Assembly (NCBI GenBank): GCA_944470555.2
Contig: OX104134.1
Location: forward strand, 53,373,890-53,437,889
DNA from: Heterobilharzia americana
Lineage: Eukaryota; Platyhelminthes; Trematoda; Strigeidida; Schistosomatidae
DNA length: 64,000 nucleotides
Reading direction: 5' to 3'
Under the pieces are notes generated by a model. The model ran no database searches. It was given only the letters and a program-made list of their open reading frames with translations, and was not told the origin of the DNA. Shown in pieces: positions 21,985 to 32,324 of this stretch. The stretch's first letter is position 1. Each line of letters opens with the position of its first letter. The translations under genes and the position numbers were made by a program.

Positions 21985-22150
21985 ATCGTCCCTCAGTAGC
22001 TTAGTAGATGACGCTTTGGCTTTTGAAGCGATGGATACGAGGTTTCGGTCTCAGTGGGAACAAGACCACTAACTGGGGGGCAGGTACATCCAGCTGACGA
22101 GTCCCAAGTAGGATGAAACGTTCGTCTTGGATTCCTCCGCTAGCTACAAC
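21985..22150 (+). mobile_element. tRNA-derived SINE with hammerhead, family 2
   Basis: A tRNA-like head (agtagcttagtagatgacgc as A box, ggtttcggtctc as a degenerate B box) is followed by a conserved spacer (cagtgggaacaagaccacta) and then the hammerhead segment at 22081-22140, ending ctccgctagctac. Schistosome SINE-like repeats of the SM-alpha type are known to carry hammerhead ribozymes in this position. Other family 2 copies are at 55270 (minus), 62860 (minus) and 63385 (plus). Confidence 0.8.
22081..22140 (+). ncRNA. Type I hammerhead ribozyme, core intact
   Basis: Core elements are in order: CTGACGAG at 22094-22101, stem II gtcc/gga with loop caagta, then GAAA at 22115-22118, a two-base-pair stem III capped by gttc, and the cleavage triplet GTC at 22124-22126. 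Stem I pairs tccag (22089-22093) with ttgga (22127-22131). The closing pair of stem II is a G-U wobble and one stem I pair is G-U, so cleavage may be slower than in the consensus. All invariant core residues are present. Confidence 0.8.
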
Positions 22151-22539
22151 CAAATAAATCGAAATAATTTGATTGTATATAGATGCTCATAACTGTAATA
22201 ATAATGCAGTAAGCTTATATTAATTATTTTGATTTTGCTAAGGTGATTCATAGTGTGCAATACAGTCTTGCCACAGAGAGATTGTGAGGCAATGAAACTC
22301 TAGGATTTACTAGTGCTTATTTTACAGACTGTTACTTGCTCGTGACAAATTTTTAATTTATTTTGTTCCAGTGATTATAGCATAGTTTAAAGACTTGTTT
22401 CGCTTCTTATCGAGTAATTCATACTTTATGCTGGTCTTAAAAAACATCGATTTCCGCTAAATTGAGTCACAATTGTTAGGGTTGTAAGGACTTTCGCACA
22501 CATTCTAACGTTAACTATTAACTCTAAGGTGGTACTCAT

Positions 22540-22720
22540 CCTGAAGTGATATCAGTTGGGCAACCACTGAAAACTTGAGGTTCCTAAGTAGTGCGCACCC
22601 ATGACCTTACTAGGGATCGAAACAGCTTTCCGGTGCTCCCAGGTTTTTAGTGGCTCTCCAACTGATGTTAGTTCGTGAAGAATATCACCTTGGAGTCAAT
22701 AAATCCTCACAAACAACCCC
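22540..22720 (+). mobile_element. tRNA-derived SINE, family 1 (partial)
   Basis: Contains the family body (tgcgcacccatgaccttact, then ctttccggtgctcccagg) and 3' part (actgatgttagttcgtgaag), ending in cttggagtcaataaatcctc. The head is inverted or missing: the first part (gaagtgatatcagttgggca) resembles the 3' part in reverse. This suggests an inverted fusion like the one at 9590. Confidence 0.55.
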
Positions 22721-22729
22721 ACAATGGAT

Positions 22730-23520
22730 AGCTGTTGATTTTTATTAACCAGTTAGGTTACTTTACACATTGGGTATTTCTTACATCTTAACTGCTGTTA
22801 GATAGCATGCTTCGGGAATAGGAAGAGATATAGTTTGAAAATGATTGCTACATAGAACAGTTCTTGGATAGTACTATGATATATTCAACGCTAATTATTA
22901 TCAAAATCTATAGATTACATTGCATAGTTCGTGTTGCAGATGTAAACATTACAAACGATTAGTGTTACTAAGCGCAATCCACAGATTTGTAGTGCGCCTT
23001 CCTGGCACCGAAATGCAACTAGGGTCAAATAAAGTGATTAAAATGAATTAACTAATAATAAATAAATAAATCTCCAGCTTGTCTCCAGATGCTTTGTCTT
23101 TTATGTGTTTTGTGTTTTAAATTTTTTCTAACGAGTATGGATCCAAGCAGGCTTCGGGGCCATTTCGCTCTCTCATTGCGTTGGTTAGCACGCACATCCT
23201 CAGAGTCCCTAACTCAGACATAATCACTTTCACGTTTATTCTATTTAAATATATTGTTCTCTCGAGCTTATTCCTAAATAACAGTCGTTTTGATTTGTGT
23301 TTCTTTATCAGTACTAACACGTTAAGTAAGGTACTGATTAAGCAGGTACTAGAGCTCATCAAATTAAGCATTACGTAATACTAATTACATACGGCCCTCA
23401 CCCTACACATTCAAGGATTCCAAACGATTGTCAATTACTTACAATCTCAATTGTAAAAATGCTTTGAATGAACAACACAAACTTAATTCTGTCTTAGTAT
23501 ACAAATGACAATTGATTTAC
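22730..23520. other. Unassigned upstream of the exon cluster
   Basis: A minus-strand open stretch at 23117-23371 has no identifiable motif and no convincing splice acceptor; nothing else is supportable. Confidence 0.35.
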
Positions 23521-23523
23521 ATG

Positions 23524-23790
23524 TTAACGCTTACTTATATTTGACTTTTTAGACCGTTGACCAGGTAACAGTTTTTGATTCATCACAGATTTCATTGTAT
23601 TACTTCGATGTCCTGATGTTTGTGTTTGAGGTAAAGCATGAAATTGTCGATGAGATATATTCTGTTGATTAATCTTTTCTAAATGTTCGTCTATATCACG
23701 TTCTGCCTTACTTGAAGTAGGTGGTAAAACTTTATTGGCATAATTATTTTGTATCAGAGATAAACGACGTTTTATATCATTCATATGATC
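23524..23790 (-). CDS. Unknown host gene, last exon seen
   Basis: Terminal coding exon of a minus-strand gene. The acceptor is a pyrimidine-rich tract ending tttttattcaaag before 23790. The frame then runs 88 codons from DHMNDIKRRLSLIQNNYA to KKSNISKR and a taa stop at 23524-23526. It starts in phase 0, matching the phase 0 end of the exon at 25444-25740. The segment is hydrophilic and basic, with a heptad-like DIDEHLEKINQQN stretch and no recognised domain. A gtaagc sequence five codons before the stop could be a donor, in which case the gene would continue. Function unknown. Confidence 0.65.
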   Translation of the reverse strand, partial: DHMNDIKRRLSLIQNNYANKVLPPTSSKAERDIDEHLEKINQQNISHRQFHALPQTQTSGHRSNTMKSVMNQKLLPGQRSKKSNISKR

Positions 23791-23907
23791 CTTTGAATAA
23801 AAATAAAACAAAAATGTTGTAGATGAAGATGAGACGCCTTCTTAACTGCATGGATATCAGTAATCAGTAAAAGTTAGTAAACACTGAATACTCCCTTGTT
23901 GTCTTAG

Positions 23908-24031
23908 GATACTAGAAAATATTTCTAGATCAAAACTAGGATTAATCCGTGTTGAACCTTTTGATAATGAATACCTTATTTACACACCAGATAGAATATT
24001 GGATTATGAAGTTCCAACCGAGCATACTGAG
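23908..24031 (+). CDS. Unknown plus-strand internal exon
   Basis: Bounded by an acceptor (ctcccttgttgtcttag) and a donor (actgag, then gtaaga). The frame between is open for 41 codons and reads like real protein: SRSKLGLIRVEPFDNEYLIY and TPDRILDYEVPTEHTE. It enters in phase 2 and leaves in phase 0. It lies in the 1.65-kb intron of the minus-strand gene, on the opposite strand, so it belongs to a different transcription unit. No family recognised; upstream exons were not found. Confidence 0.5.
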
Positions 24032-24236
24032 GTAAGAATCCATGTATAATTTGTTGTAATGGATTATTAAACCACACATACTATCAACTTGTCATGGAAA
24101 TTATATTGGGTGAATACAGATTTCACTAAATGACTCACTGTTTGAAATTTTGAATACCAAAGCTAATGGGTCAAAGTTTTTGAAAATAAAACTATATGTA
24201 TTTCGAAAAAACCCTGTGGTTTTCATCTATTTTCAG

Positions 24237-24356
24237 GTAAATGACCACTTTTTTTTATTAAGATACTCATCGCCAAAAACACCGACTAGCAGTACAATCC
24301 CAACAATGCACTTTTTAATAAGTACTGATAGACTGCTGAATGGTTTGCTTCATTAA
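24237..24356 (+). CDS. Possible terminal exon of the plus-strand gene
   Basis: A good acceptor (tttcatctattttcag) is followed by a phase 0 frame (VNDHFFLLRYSSPKTPTSST and onward) to a stop at 24354-24356. The phase fits the exon at 23908-24031 across a 205-base intron. The join is inferred from splice phase only; the reading could be chance. Confidence 0.35.
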   Translation, partial: VNDHFFLLRYSSPKTPTSSTIPTMHFLISTDRLLNGLLH

Positions 24357-24359
24357 ATG

Positions 24360-25440
24360 AAAACCACTGAGAATCACAGTAAAGGAAAAATGCAGCTTTT
24401 TACTAGGCAGACTATAATTCAGTAGATGCAAAGTATTCGGCATATGTTTTAGAAAGATGGAAACAAATTTTTTTAGGTAAACGTCAGAAAAGTAAATTGA
24501 TTGTTAACTGATCTTTTGCAGGTGCGTTGGTGAAAATCTTAAATATGCTACTTAGACTTAACCCATCCTTTACTTCACTACAATTTTAGTGCACAGCTTG
24601 AAACTGGTCGAATCAGGCTAACTTAGGACCTTCGTTGAGAAAACTACTGAGAAAAAAACGGGAAAATAAACTTCATCCACCAGGCAGTCTTCCTGTAATC
24701 CTTTCATGAGAGTGACAAAAGTTGATATGATTGTGAAAACCATATAAATTTGAAATGATTCATTTGCGGATTATTTGGTATATTCATCTATCAAGAGAAT
24801 TCATTTTGTCAGTTGCTTATCTCAAATTCTATTCACACAGAAAGTACAAATCATCTTCATTGCATAGCGACTAAGTCATTGATGAAACATTCATCAACAG
24901 AATACTAAGAAATAAAGAGATGACAAAAATACCCTAACGTACAATTCAAACATATTTGCATGTCTATTTGGTTGGATAGTAGACTAAACTATAGACTGAC
25001 GGATGAATCAGGAACGTTGAATTCTGCCTGTTATCAATCATAAAGTACTGTAATCTGTAGTACGATGGCATCTCACACTAAGCTGTATGACCTGTGAAAG
25101 ATTTATTGTATCTTGAAATACTTCACGAGATTTGTATTCAAAAGGATTGTATCCACTGTACTGATACAGAGTTCTTTTTAATATGTTTGAGAGATATAAG
25201 AAGCTTCGGTATAGTCATGGGCAGGGGATCACATTAAATGCTTTAAGCTCGAACTGTGCTAAGTAGGTTGGTATATTTCTTTCAAACAAGTGTCCATTAG
25301 TATTGTTGTTAACACTCATGTTTAGAATACGGAGGAAATAACAGATCTAATTAGTCAACTCTATAATGGTAATTATAATGAGACCTATTGGACAGACCTT
25401 ATTTGTTGATGTAGTGCAGCTGCAAAAATAACTGCCAGAT
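24360..25440. other. Intron sequence of the minus-strand gene
   Basis: AT-rich, no SINE or coding motif recognised. It would be spliced out if the exon chain is right. Confidence 0.45.
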
Positions 25441-25443
25441 TAC

Positions 25444-25740
25444 CTGTAGTTGGTCATCATCATAAAATGATTGCTTCTTCTCTGATGTATCCACTGAAGT
25501 CTCAGATTTCGGAACACCAGATTTAACACGACAGGGTACAGTACATGATTGACAACAATCAGGTTTAGAAACCCATACTTCTGGCGGAGTCTTCAATCGT
25601 GGAGATGTGCTGTACCCCTGATTTTGTGGTAGTAGACATTTTCCTCCAACAAGCTCATGACAGAAACAGTCATCGTTTTCATTCAAAGATGAACGCGCAT
25701 ATTTACATATTTCCTCTAACTGTGTTGATAAGTCTTGAAC
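25444..25740 (-). CDS. Unknown host gene, cysteine-rich exon
   Basis: 99-codon exon in phase 0 at both ends. The acceptor tract (attatttttttaatag) precedes 25740; the donor (caactacag, then gtaatc) follows 25444. It opens VQDLSTQLEEICKYARSSLN, continuing a coiled-coil pattern begun by DLKEQ at the end of the preceding exon. It then has a cysteine cluster: CFCHELVGGKC and, later, CCQSC and PCRVKSG. Paired cysteines could bind metal but no known finger pattern is met. The C-terminal part (SEKKQSFYDDDQLQ) is acidic. Confidence 0.7.
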
Positions 25741-25854
25741 CTATTAAAAAAAATAATAAATAATATCCATTTCAAATGACATATAGTATAACACAGTACT
25801 AACAAAGTCAATAAGATTATTGTACAGAAATCTATCAAGGAACTTACTACGCTG

Positions 25855-25960
25855 GTATAAATACTACGTCTTAGGAACATCGTCCCGACTTCAGTACAGG
25901 GTTTCGAACCTAGACAACGCGTGACAACTTATTAAACTAGTTGATAGTTCAGGCTGAAGT
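25855..25960 (-). mobile_element. tRNA-like SINE head in intron
   Basis: On the minus strand tagtttaataagttgtcacg and then ctaggttcgaaaccctgt give A-box-like and B-box-like elements about 30 bases apart. It sits in the intron between the exons at 25740 and 26703. Confidence 0.45.
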
Positions 25961-26702
25961 AGGTACATCGCATGAACCGATAGTCTTTAGTCAAAACTTC
26001 AAACCAATAAGCTAGATGTGTTCACGGAAGGAAAGGAATATTTACAATTAAATTATGTCATCGACAGACTTTATCCAAAAAGTGGTATATTTGTTAAACC
26101 TCTAAGGACAATCTTAACCCACTTGTTTCATACTGATAAGTCAAGTAGTATCGTTTAATTCACAAAACATATGCAGCATTAAACGTAGACATGAACCTTT
26201 AGTTCGCTGGCAAGTTATATAGTTTGCCAAGGTAAAGTGTGCAGTGTTTAGTGGTCACAATAAATGCTGTTTAATAATAAAATAGCCATTAGAGAAGTGT
26301 GCTGGGGTTAACTTCCATGTGACTGGGTTATTTCACTTACTAGTACTTCATCTTCAGGCTTTCTGATTCCACAGACTTCCATTCTTAGTGTAGATGACAT
26401 TTACTAGTCCCTTTGATTTCCAAAAAGTACACGCATAGTCTCGATATCTAGATGGGGGTAACTTACAATTTATGTCTGACCACTCCACTAAGTTAGTACC
26501 TTTCGTAATATGACGTGTGTGTGTATGCGAGCGTGCGTTTAATACTGAAATGTATTAGAGTGAGATACGCATTGTGCAATTTCTTCTTAGCTGGTACATA
26601 TTTTAAATAAAAATAAGTTTGAATATAGTTACTTTACAATATACAAAACTGGACTGCAAACGATTAAAGCTAATAGCCCATACCACTTTTAAGATTACCT
26701 AC

Positions 26703-26877
26703 CTGTTCCTTTAAATCGAATGATTCTTTATCATAATTAATGTTCTCAGTTCCTTCAACAGTTTTATTAAAAATCTCATTTTCGATATTTTGATGGCCAA
26801 CTCTAATGTCTGTTGCTGGCTGATCAGTAGTCGGACAATTATCATTTAGGCAAAAAGGATCTTCAAAAATCACTTTT
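26703..26877 (-). CDS. Unknown host gene, internal exon
   Basis: 175-base exon. It begins with the last base of a split arginine codon and reads KVIFEDPFCLNDNCPTTDQP, then IENEIFNKTVEGTENINYD, and ends ESFDLKEQ in phase 0. The acceptor is atgcgtcaatacag after a ttcccttttttc tract; the donor is aacag then gtaggt. The entering phase (2) matches the exit phase of the exon at 26922-27040, and the exit phase (0) matches the exon at 25740. Confidence 0.68.
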
Positions 26878-26921
26878 CTGTATTGACGCATTAGAAGAAT
26901 GAAAAAAAGGGAATTTATTAC

Positions 26922-27040
26922 CGGCTGGCAAGTTTCGATCTAACTGTTGTTGGTGTTGATTGTTTACCTCTTGTTAAACTAATAATACCATCTTTATTTC
27001 TCAGGCGTAAATCTGAAGGAATATACTCGTTCATCACTTT
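26922..27040 (-). CDS. Unknown host gene, internal exon
   Basis: 119-base exon, phase 0 in and phase 2 out. The acceptor tract (cctgccctcccag) is strongly pyrimidine-rich. The frame reads KVMNEYIPSDLRLRNKDGII, then TTVRSKLASR with the final arginine split over the next junction. The following intron is only 44 bases long; very short introns are common in schistosome genes. The donor is agccg then gtaata. Confidence 0.68.
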
Positions 27041-27538
27041 CTGGGAGGGCAGGTAAAAAAAGGGATATGAGTTTGCATCTTAAATAGTCTGAGTACTTGA
27101 CAGCAAAAGGCAAATATTAACAGTAATAATAAACCGTAATGCATTCCATTATTTATTAAATTAAAAGTCTAGTTCTTCCTGTATAGGAACTACATAAAGA
27201 AATATTTCATATGCAGTATTATTCAACTTTTATTTTTCCTTTTAACCAAAGTGTTTGTGTATTAGCATATAAATCTCCTCGAACTTTTACCGAATTCTCT
27301 TTCGCGAAATTATTCTCTATAGTACGTAACCCGAATGAATTTCATTAATGATTTATTTACCAAGTTAATCCTTAACTAAGAGATGCAGTGGAACTAGGAT
27401 ACAAACAAGAAAACTTTCACTAGTTCAAGGCCTCTTGTGGTTACAAATAAACTACCTGGATTTCTGTGAATTCTGGTACATTAGTGTGTTGATTCAAGTT
27501 GTTACAAATAGTAATGGATTCGAGTAATGAAACTATAC

Positions 27539-27648
27539 TTTCAAATCTGGTTTTTTGATCCTTGTGACTGAAATTCTAGTTGTCTGTTCATCTGAAATAG
27601 ATGCGCAGCCTTCTTTGAGCATGCTTTGACTTCGGTCAACTTCCTGTC
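27539..27648 (-). CDS. Unknown host gene, most upstream exon found
   Basis: 110-base exon. The acceptor ttttgttagtag precedes 27648; the frame reads QEVDRSQSMLKEGCASISDE and TTRISVTRIKKPDLK and ends in phase 0 at a gtatag donor. Its exit phase fits the exon at 27040. The donor is weaker than the others. It enters in phase 1, so at least one more upstream exon is expected; it could not be found. Confidence 0.55.
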
Positions 27649-27659
27649 CTACTAACAAA

Positions 27660-28790
27660 ATTGATATTTGAATGCCTCCATATTAAAACAGTCAGCAGGC
27701 CATTTGGCACTCAGGTTGAAAAAAGTTACTGTCTCACAATAAAGCGTCACTTTTCGCACATAATGAAGAAAAGTTGTACAATTCATACAATTTCTTATGA
27801 GTAGTGGTAAAGTTGTCAGCTATTTATCAGAAAGCATGTGACAGGTAACTAGAACCTAAGACAACATTCTACACGCTCCCGTAGGTTGTAAGGACACAAG
27901 TTGTTATTCACAAGTTACAGTAACAGCATTACAAGTTATCTTGTAAAAAGTAGACTTAAATATTTTGACTACAGCTTAATCAGTTAAAAAGACCTTAAGA
28001 GTTCTAGGTCCAGGACATCAAAGTGTTTGGAAAAGGTTAAGCTAATTTATTCCTGAACTTCAGTTATGGTCGCAATTGCACGGCATATTGAGACCGCGAC
28101 GCAATACGACTCACAGGGTGATTACTAGGCTATTAGCTTAAACTTCTGTCATAAACATTACATAAGTTGAAGGAGCTCTCGCAAAAATGGATTTCTTAGA
28201 CTGATGTAGCCGTAAGTGAAGTAGTCACATCCCTAAAAAAGGAATATCTGTTACTCACAGTCAACCAGTCAATATCAACACAGCTGACACCTAGTTGTGA
28301 TAGTCCAGATGGTCTATTGTAATGAACAACCCCACTTGCTGGTGGATGAAACGCTTGGTTCCAAAGTACTATCACTCAAGGAAGTTTGACTAGAGAATGA
28401 TGAGAGTGAAAGCAGTTAGAATCTAGTTCGTAGTTGAAGTGATAATATCAAGAATACTAGGGTGCAATGTCACTAAGGTGTTTGAAAGGATGAACAGTGT
28501 TCGATGGTGTCCTCTGTTGCTGAGAGGACGGACAAGAGAAAATTTGTCCCAAAAGAGAACACTTTTCCCCCACGAAATCATGGAACCTGTGGTAAATTTC
28601 TGCAGAGTACAGAGTAAACCCAATAAAATTTTAATGAAGTATTTCAAAACCGTTCTCTGCAGTCCATCTTAAGCAAATCTCATCTGTTGATTGGTCACTG
28701 GAGGCTAACTAACTTCGTGTTGTCTATTCCTAAGTGATGACTGAGTTCTATTAATCATTTTACAATATGGCCACCAGACTAGGGAACTCA
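27660..28790. other. Unassigned
   Basis: Open stretches at 28423-28672 occur on both strands over the same bases and have no motif; neither is accepted. Upstream exons of the minus-strand gene may lie here. Confidence 0.35.
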
Positions 28791-28799
28791 GCATCGTGA

Positions 28800-29140
28800 T
28801 ACACTTTGAAAGGTGTCAGTTGGATGGAGGCAATCGGCAAGAAGCCCTGGACCTAAGATTCATACTTGTTGGCACTCGTCAGCAAAGCGTATCTCAACCT
28901 CGACCCCGCCTGAGATTCGAAAATTAAGTTGGTTAATCTTCAGTGACCAGACAATGTATTTAATCCGCTCTACAGGAAGTAAGTCGCAGCCCAAATAGCT
29001 TAATGGTAGCGTTACTGATTACAACACTTGGTGACGAGAGAAATCAGTTCCGTCGGGTTGCAGATACGCCATGCTAACGAGTGCCAACAAGCACGAAACC
29101 TACGTCCAGGGCTTCCTGCCGATTGCCTCTATCCAACTAA
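28800..29140. mobile_element. SINE family 3, head-to-head pair
   Basis: The clearest example. The minus arm at 28815-28900 reads, on its own strand, gtccagggcttcttgccgat, preceded by gctgacgagtgccaacaagt. The plus arm at 29060-29140 reads gctaacgagtgccaacaagc and gtccagggcttcctgccgat. Arms of about 90-100 bp are separated by about 140 bp containing an A-box-like tagcttaatggtagcg (about 28999-29014) for the plus copy and a reversed B-box-like gattcgaaa for the minus copy. Two tRNA-derived SINEs joined at their heads is the simplest reading. Confidence 0.65.
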
Positions 29141-29144
29141 CAGA

Positions 29145-32100
29145 TTTCACCTGAGACATAATGCTATGGCTCTATGTTGACAAGATGTGTGAATAGGCAG
29201 AACGTTTCGACCGCTAACCGACTTCCAGAAGCACTCAAGTCCCCTTCGACTAATGGTAAGTATTTCCTTCATTGTCTCCCAATTTCTTCTTGTATTTTTT
29301 TGCCTAAGTCGAAGAGTTTCCAAGACTTCTGCCTCTACAACCCATATGGTGGACTCAAGTTCATAAAGTGGCATCCTCAAACTTCTGAAAGTGCTAATGA
29401 AAATACTTCCTGAAACATAGCTATTGTATTTTTACAAACGTGGATCCAACTTCTGAATGATAAAGCAGTAACTTAAAAAAACCATGATAGACTCCTATTT
29501 CCTTTTTGAGGTTCTTTATTTCGAATAAATTGTACTGAAATCAGTTTGGACTCCTAAGAATGTCGACAGTACAGAGGTATCCATTACGGGTGGCTTCAAT
29601 TTATATGCAGGTAGACGCTCAGTTAGTCACTCAGAAAATAAAATGTGTAGTACTTTAGGAATCCTAATCTACCGAAACAATAATGATATCATCTTGCTGC
29701 AATATGCTATGACAGCAGGATTTGTCTAGTGAATATCTATTTCACTAATGAAATCGGTCAAAAGTGAACCTAGTAAAATATCGAAGATGTACCAACCAAA
29801 CTGTAAACAGTTAACAATCCAGCGGTTTGGAAGATTTGTACTTTTCTGAAGAATATGCATCGATCGTTACTCCATATGTTTGGGAACACATATGTCTATA
29901 CGTTAATGAACACAATAAAAGTTACAACTGAGAAACGTTTACAAACTGAGCTTGGAAAATATTAAAAGGAGTTATCTGAAGACAAACTTATTGATTAACC
30001 AGCGTAGAAAAATATATTTACATGTCCTGGAATATCTTGGCATTATCTGCATTCAGTTGTTAAAACGGCGATAGAAAGATGAGAAAGTTTAGTGTATCTC
30101 TACAACCTTATTCAAGCACGTAAATGCACTACAGTTGGCTCTCAAGATGATAACAAGCAAATGTAACCAAACTATACTTTGAATAAGTGTATGCGAAACT
30201 ATCATGAGCAGCAACAAGTGACAAAATAGAGGAAATGGTTATCGCATAAATTTATGCAGAATGTCGCTCAAACTTACCGAAATTCTATTAGACAAAGTAG
30301 AGCCTACTTTTTGAAGTTGGATCAGTTGGTCATTTGATAACTGATGAAATCTCAACACAAATAAAGTGGCAGATTAGCAATTAATATCTCGCACTACTGG
30401 CTGCACCGGCAACATACCTAAGTGTATATTAAGAGCTGACCGACTCCCACTACATCTCTTCATAAGGGTACAGGATTGAATATTTAACCACCTTTGTCTT
30501 CATATCACCACCATGTAACGACGAAGTTCCCAGGTTGGGAAAGTCAGTGATAGGCGCAGAGTAATGTGTAAACGAAACAAATTAGACTATAGGGTTTTAA
30601 ATGTCATCGAGTGAGGTGTTTAGGACGCGAGCTACATGTGCGAATCGACAGTCAACTTGAACACCGTCACCTGATAAAGCTAGTAATACAACCAGCAAAT
30701 CACCCACCATTTAGTACATTGGGCAACAAACCATTTATATAGTGAGTGCTAATGAGGCCAACTGGCTATCTAAACTCTGTGTGGTAGCATTTTATCTTGA
30801 AATTCCCATTTTAAAAGTTGAACGTCTAATCCAACAGGCTACTGAAGTTTAGTATAACCACTTCAAGAGCTGATAATAACCCACTTAGGTTTGGACTATT
30901 TGTATGAGATCTATGGAGAAGAGAAAGCTTTCTGGTTGAGATCTGTCAGGCGACTGATTGGATATTTTGAATCATATTAAACAAAACCCATTAAAGATGG
31001 TCAAATGTATCTACACTTCATCTATATCCGAGTAGAAAGTTCCGATGACCGCATATCTTGATTCCTTCTGTAGTACTTTCCACTTTCCAGAGTTCCAAAC
31101 CACTATTTTTTCCATTTCTTTTTTCATAATGACTTTACTTTGTAGTGATAGTATTAGAAGTAATCGTTTGGTATAAGCATAAGAAAACGAATGATATCAT
31201 AGTGCTAAATTATGCAAAACTATATGTAAAATATATGAGGTTATAGCAGGGAACTCAGTCACGATTTTCACACAAACAAAACCTTTTTACAAAGAACCAG
31301 TTCTATCGGAATCACCTTGTTAAACATAGGTTAATACGACGGATACATGGTTGTAAGCACTGAATACACTAATTATCATACGACTAGTGCAACTACCCTT
31401 GTATAGTCTACCTATTGAGATACGTATTTGAACTGCTACTCAACAAGCCATACACCAAACAATGACTGAATGAATGTCATAGTTACCAGATGCAGTGAGA
31501 ACCTACCCAGCTAAAAATCGAAGATATTCACGGGTACTGAAGTAAAAATTGCAGCGAATGCTCCTACAATTCATAACACTTATTTCGTTTACCACAGTTT
31601 TCTTCAATTGTAAAATTCCCTTTAGTGAGAAGAGGTCAGGACTCGAAGTAGGGTTACGAGCGAAAGCACGAGGCCGAATAATGAATTGAAGGCCAACTTT
31701 ACAAAAAAACAATGAGATATTTAGACGAACGCAGGCTCAAATATAAGCAAGTCCCTTTTTGTGTCTCAAGCTTGGTTCTAAATTGACTATGTACTCTCAC
31801 ATTACAGCTCACTGCTTAACAACGTGAAAACAGTGACTAAACCTTATGATATGGTCAACTTGTCTACAGTTAGGTAATGACACATTTTGCACCTTGTTTA
31901 CGAACGAAGACATACGCATTTCAAAATGCAACAAATACATCTTGTTATCCTAGCTCTTGTTTGGTATTCCCAGGGTAATATGCATACTTTAATATAACGA
32001 TCGTCGGGGATTTTGACACATGCATTGAATGAATTCGAGTCTAGGCTGCAGTAAAACATCCGAAGATGCTACTTTTTTATTTAAACTATAACTATAAAAC

Positions 32101-32320
32101 CTACAGTAGTATCCCACCCAATTAACGAAACAGAAGCAAACGAGGTAATTGAAGATGATTGGAACAAAGGCTGTGGCTGGATAGTTTACTGCTAGGAATC
32201 TCAAATGGGAGTGAATCTGACAGTAGGAACATTGAAAACCAACAGAATAAACAAGGTGACGATCGATTACAATGATCTATTTAAAACATAATTAATCGGG
32301 ATAAGGAAAACAACATGACT
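29145..32320. other. Unassigned AT-rich stretch
   Basis: About 3.2 kb with no repeat body, transposon motif or exon-like reading that can be defended. Overlapping opposite-strand open frames at 29147-29413 are judged chance. Confidence 0.35.
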
Positions 32321-32324
32321 GAAA

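Noticed and set aside
28423..28672. Overlapping open frames on both strands
   Set aside because: Neither has a motif, and mutual antisense openness over the same bases suggests chance.
29147..29413. Overlapping open frames on both strands
   Set aside because: No motif and adjacent to a SINE pair; chance reading.
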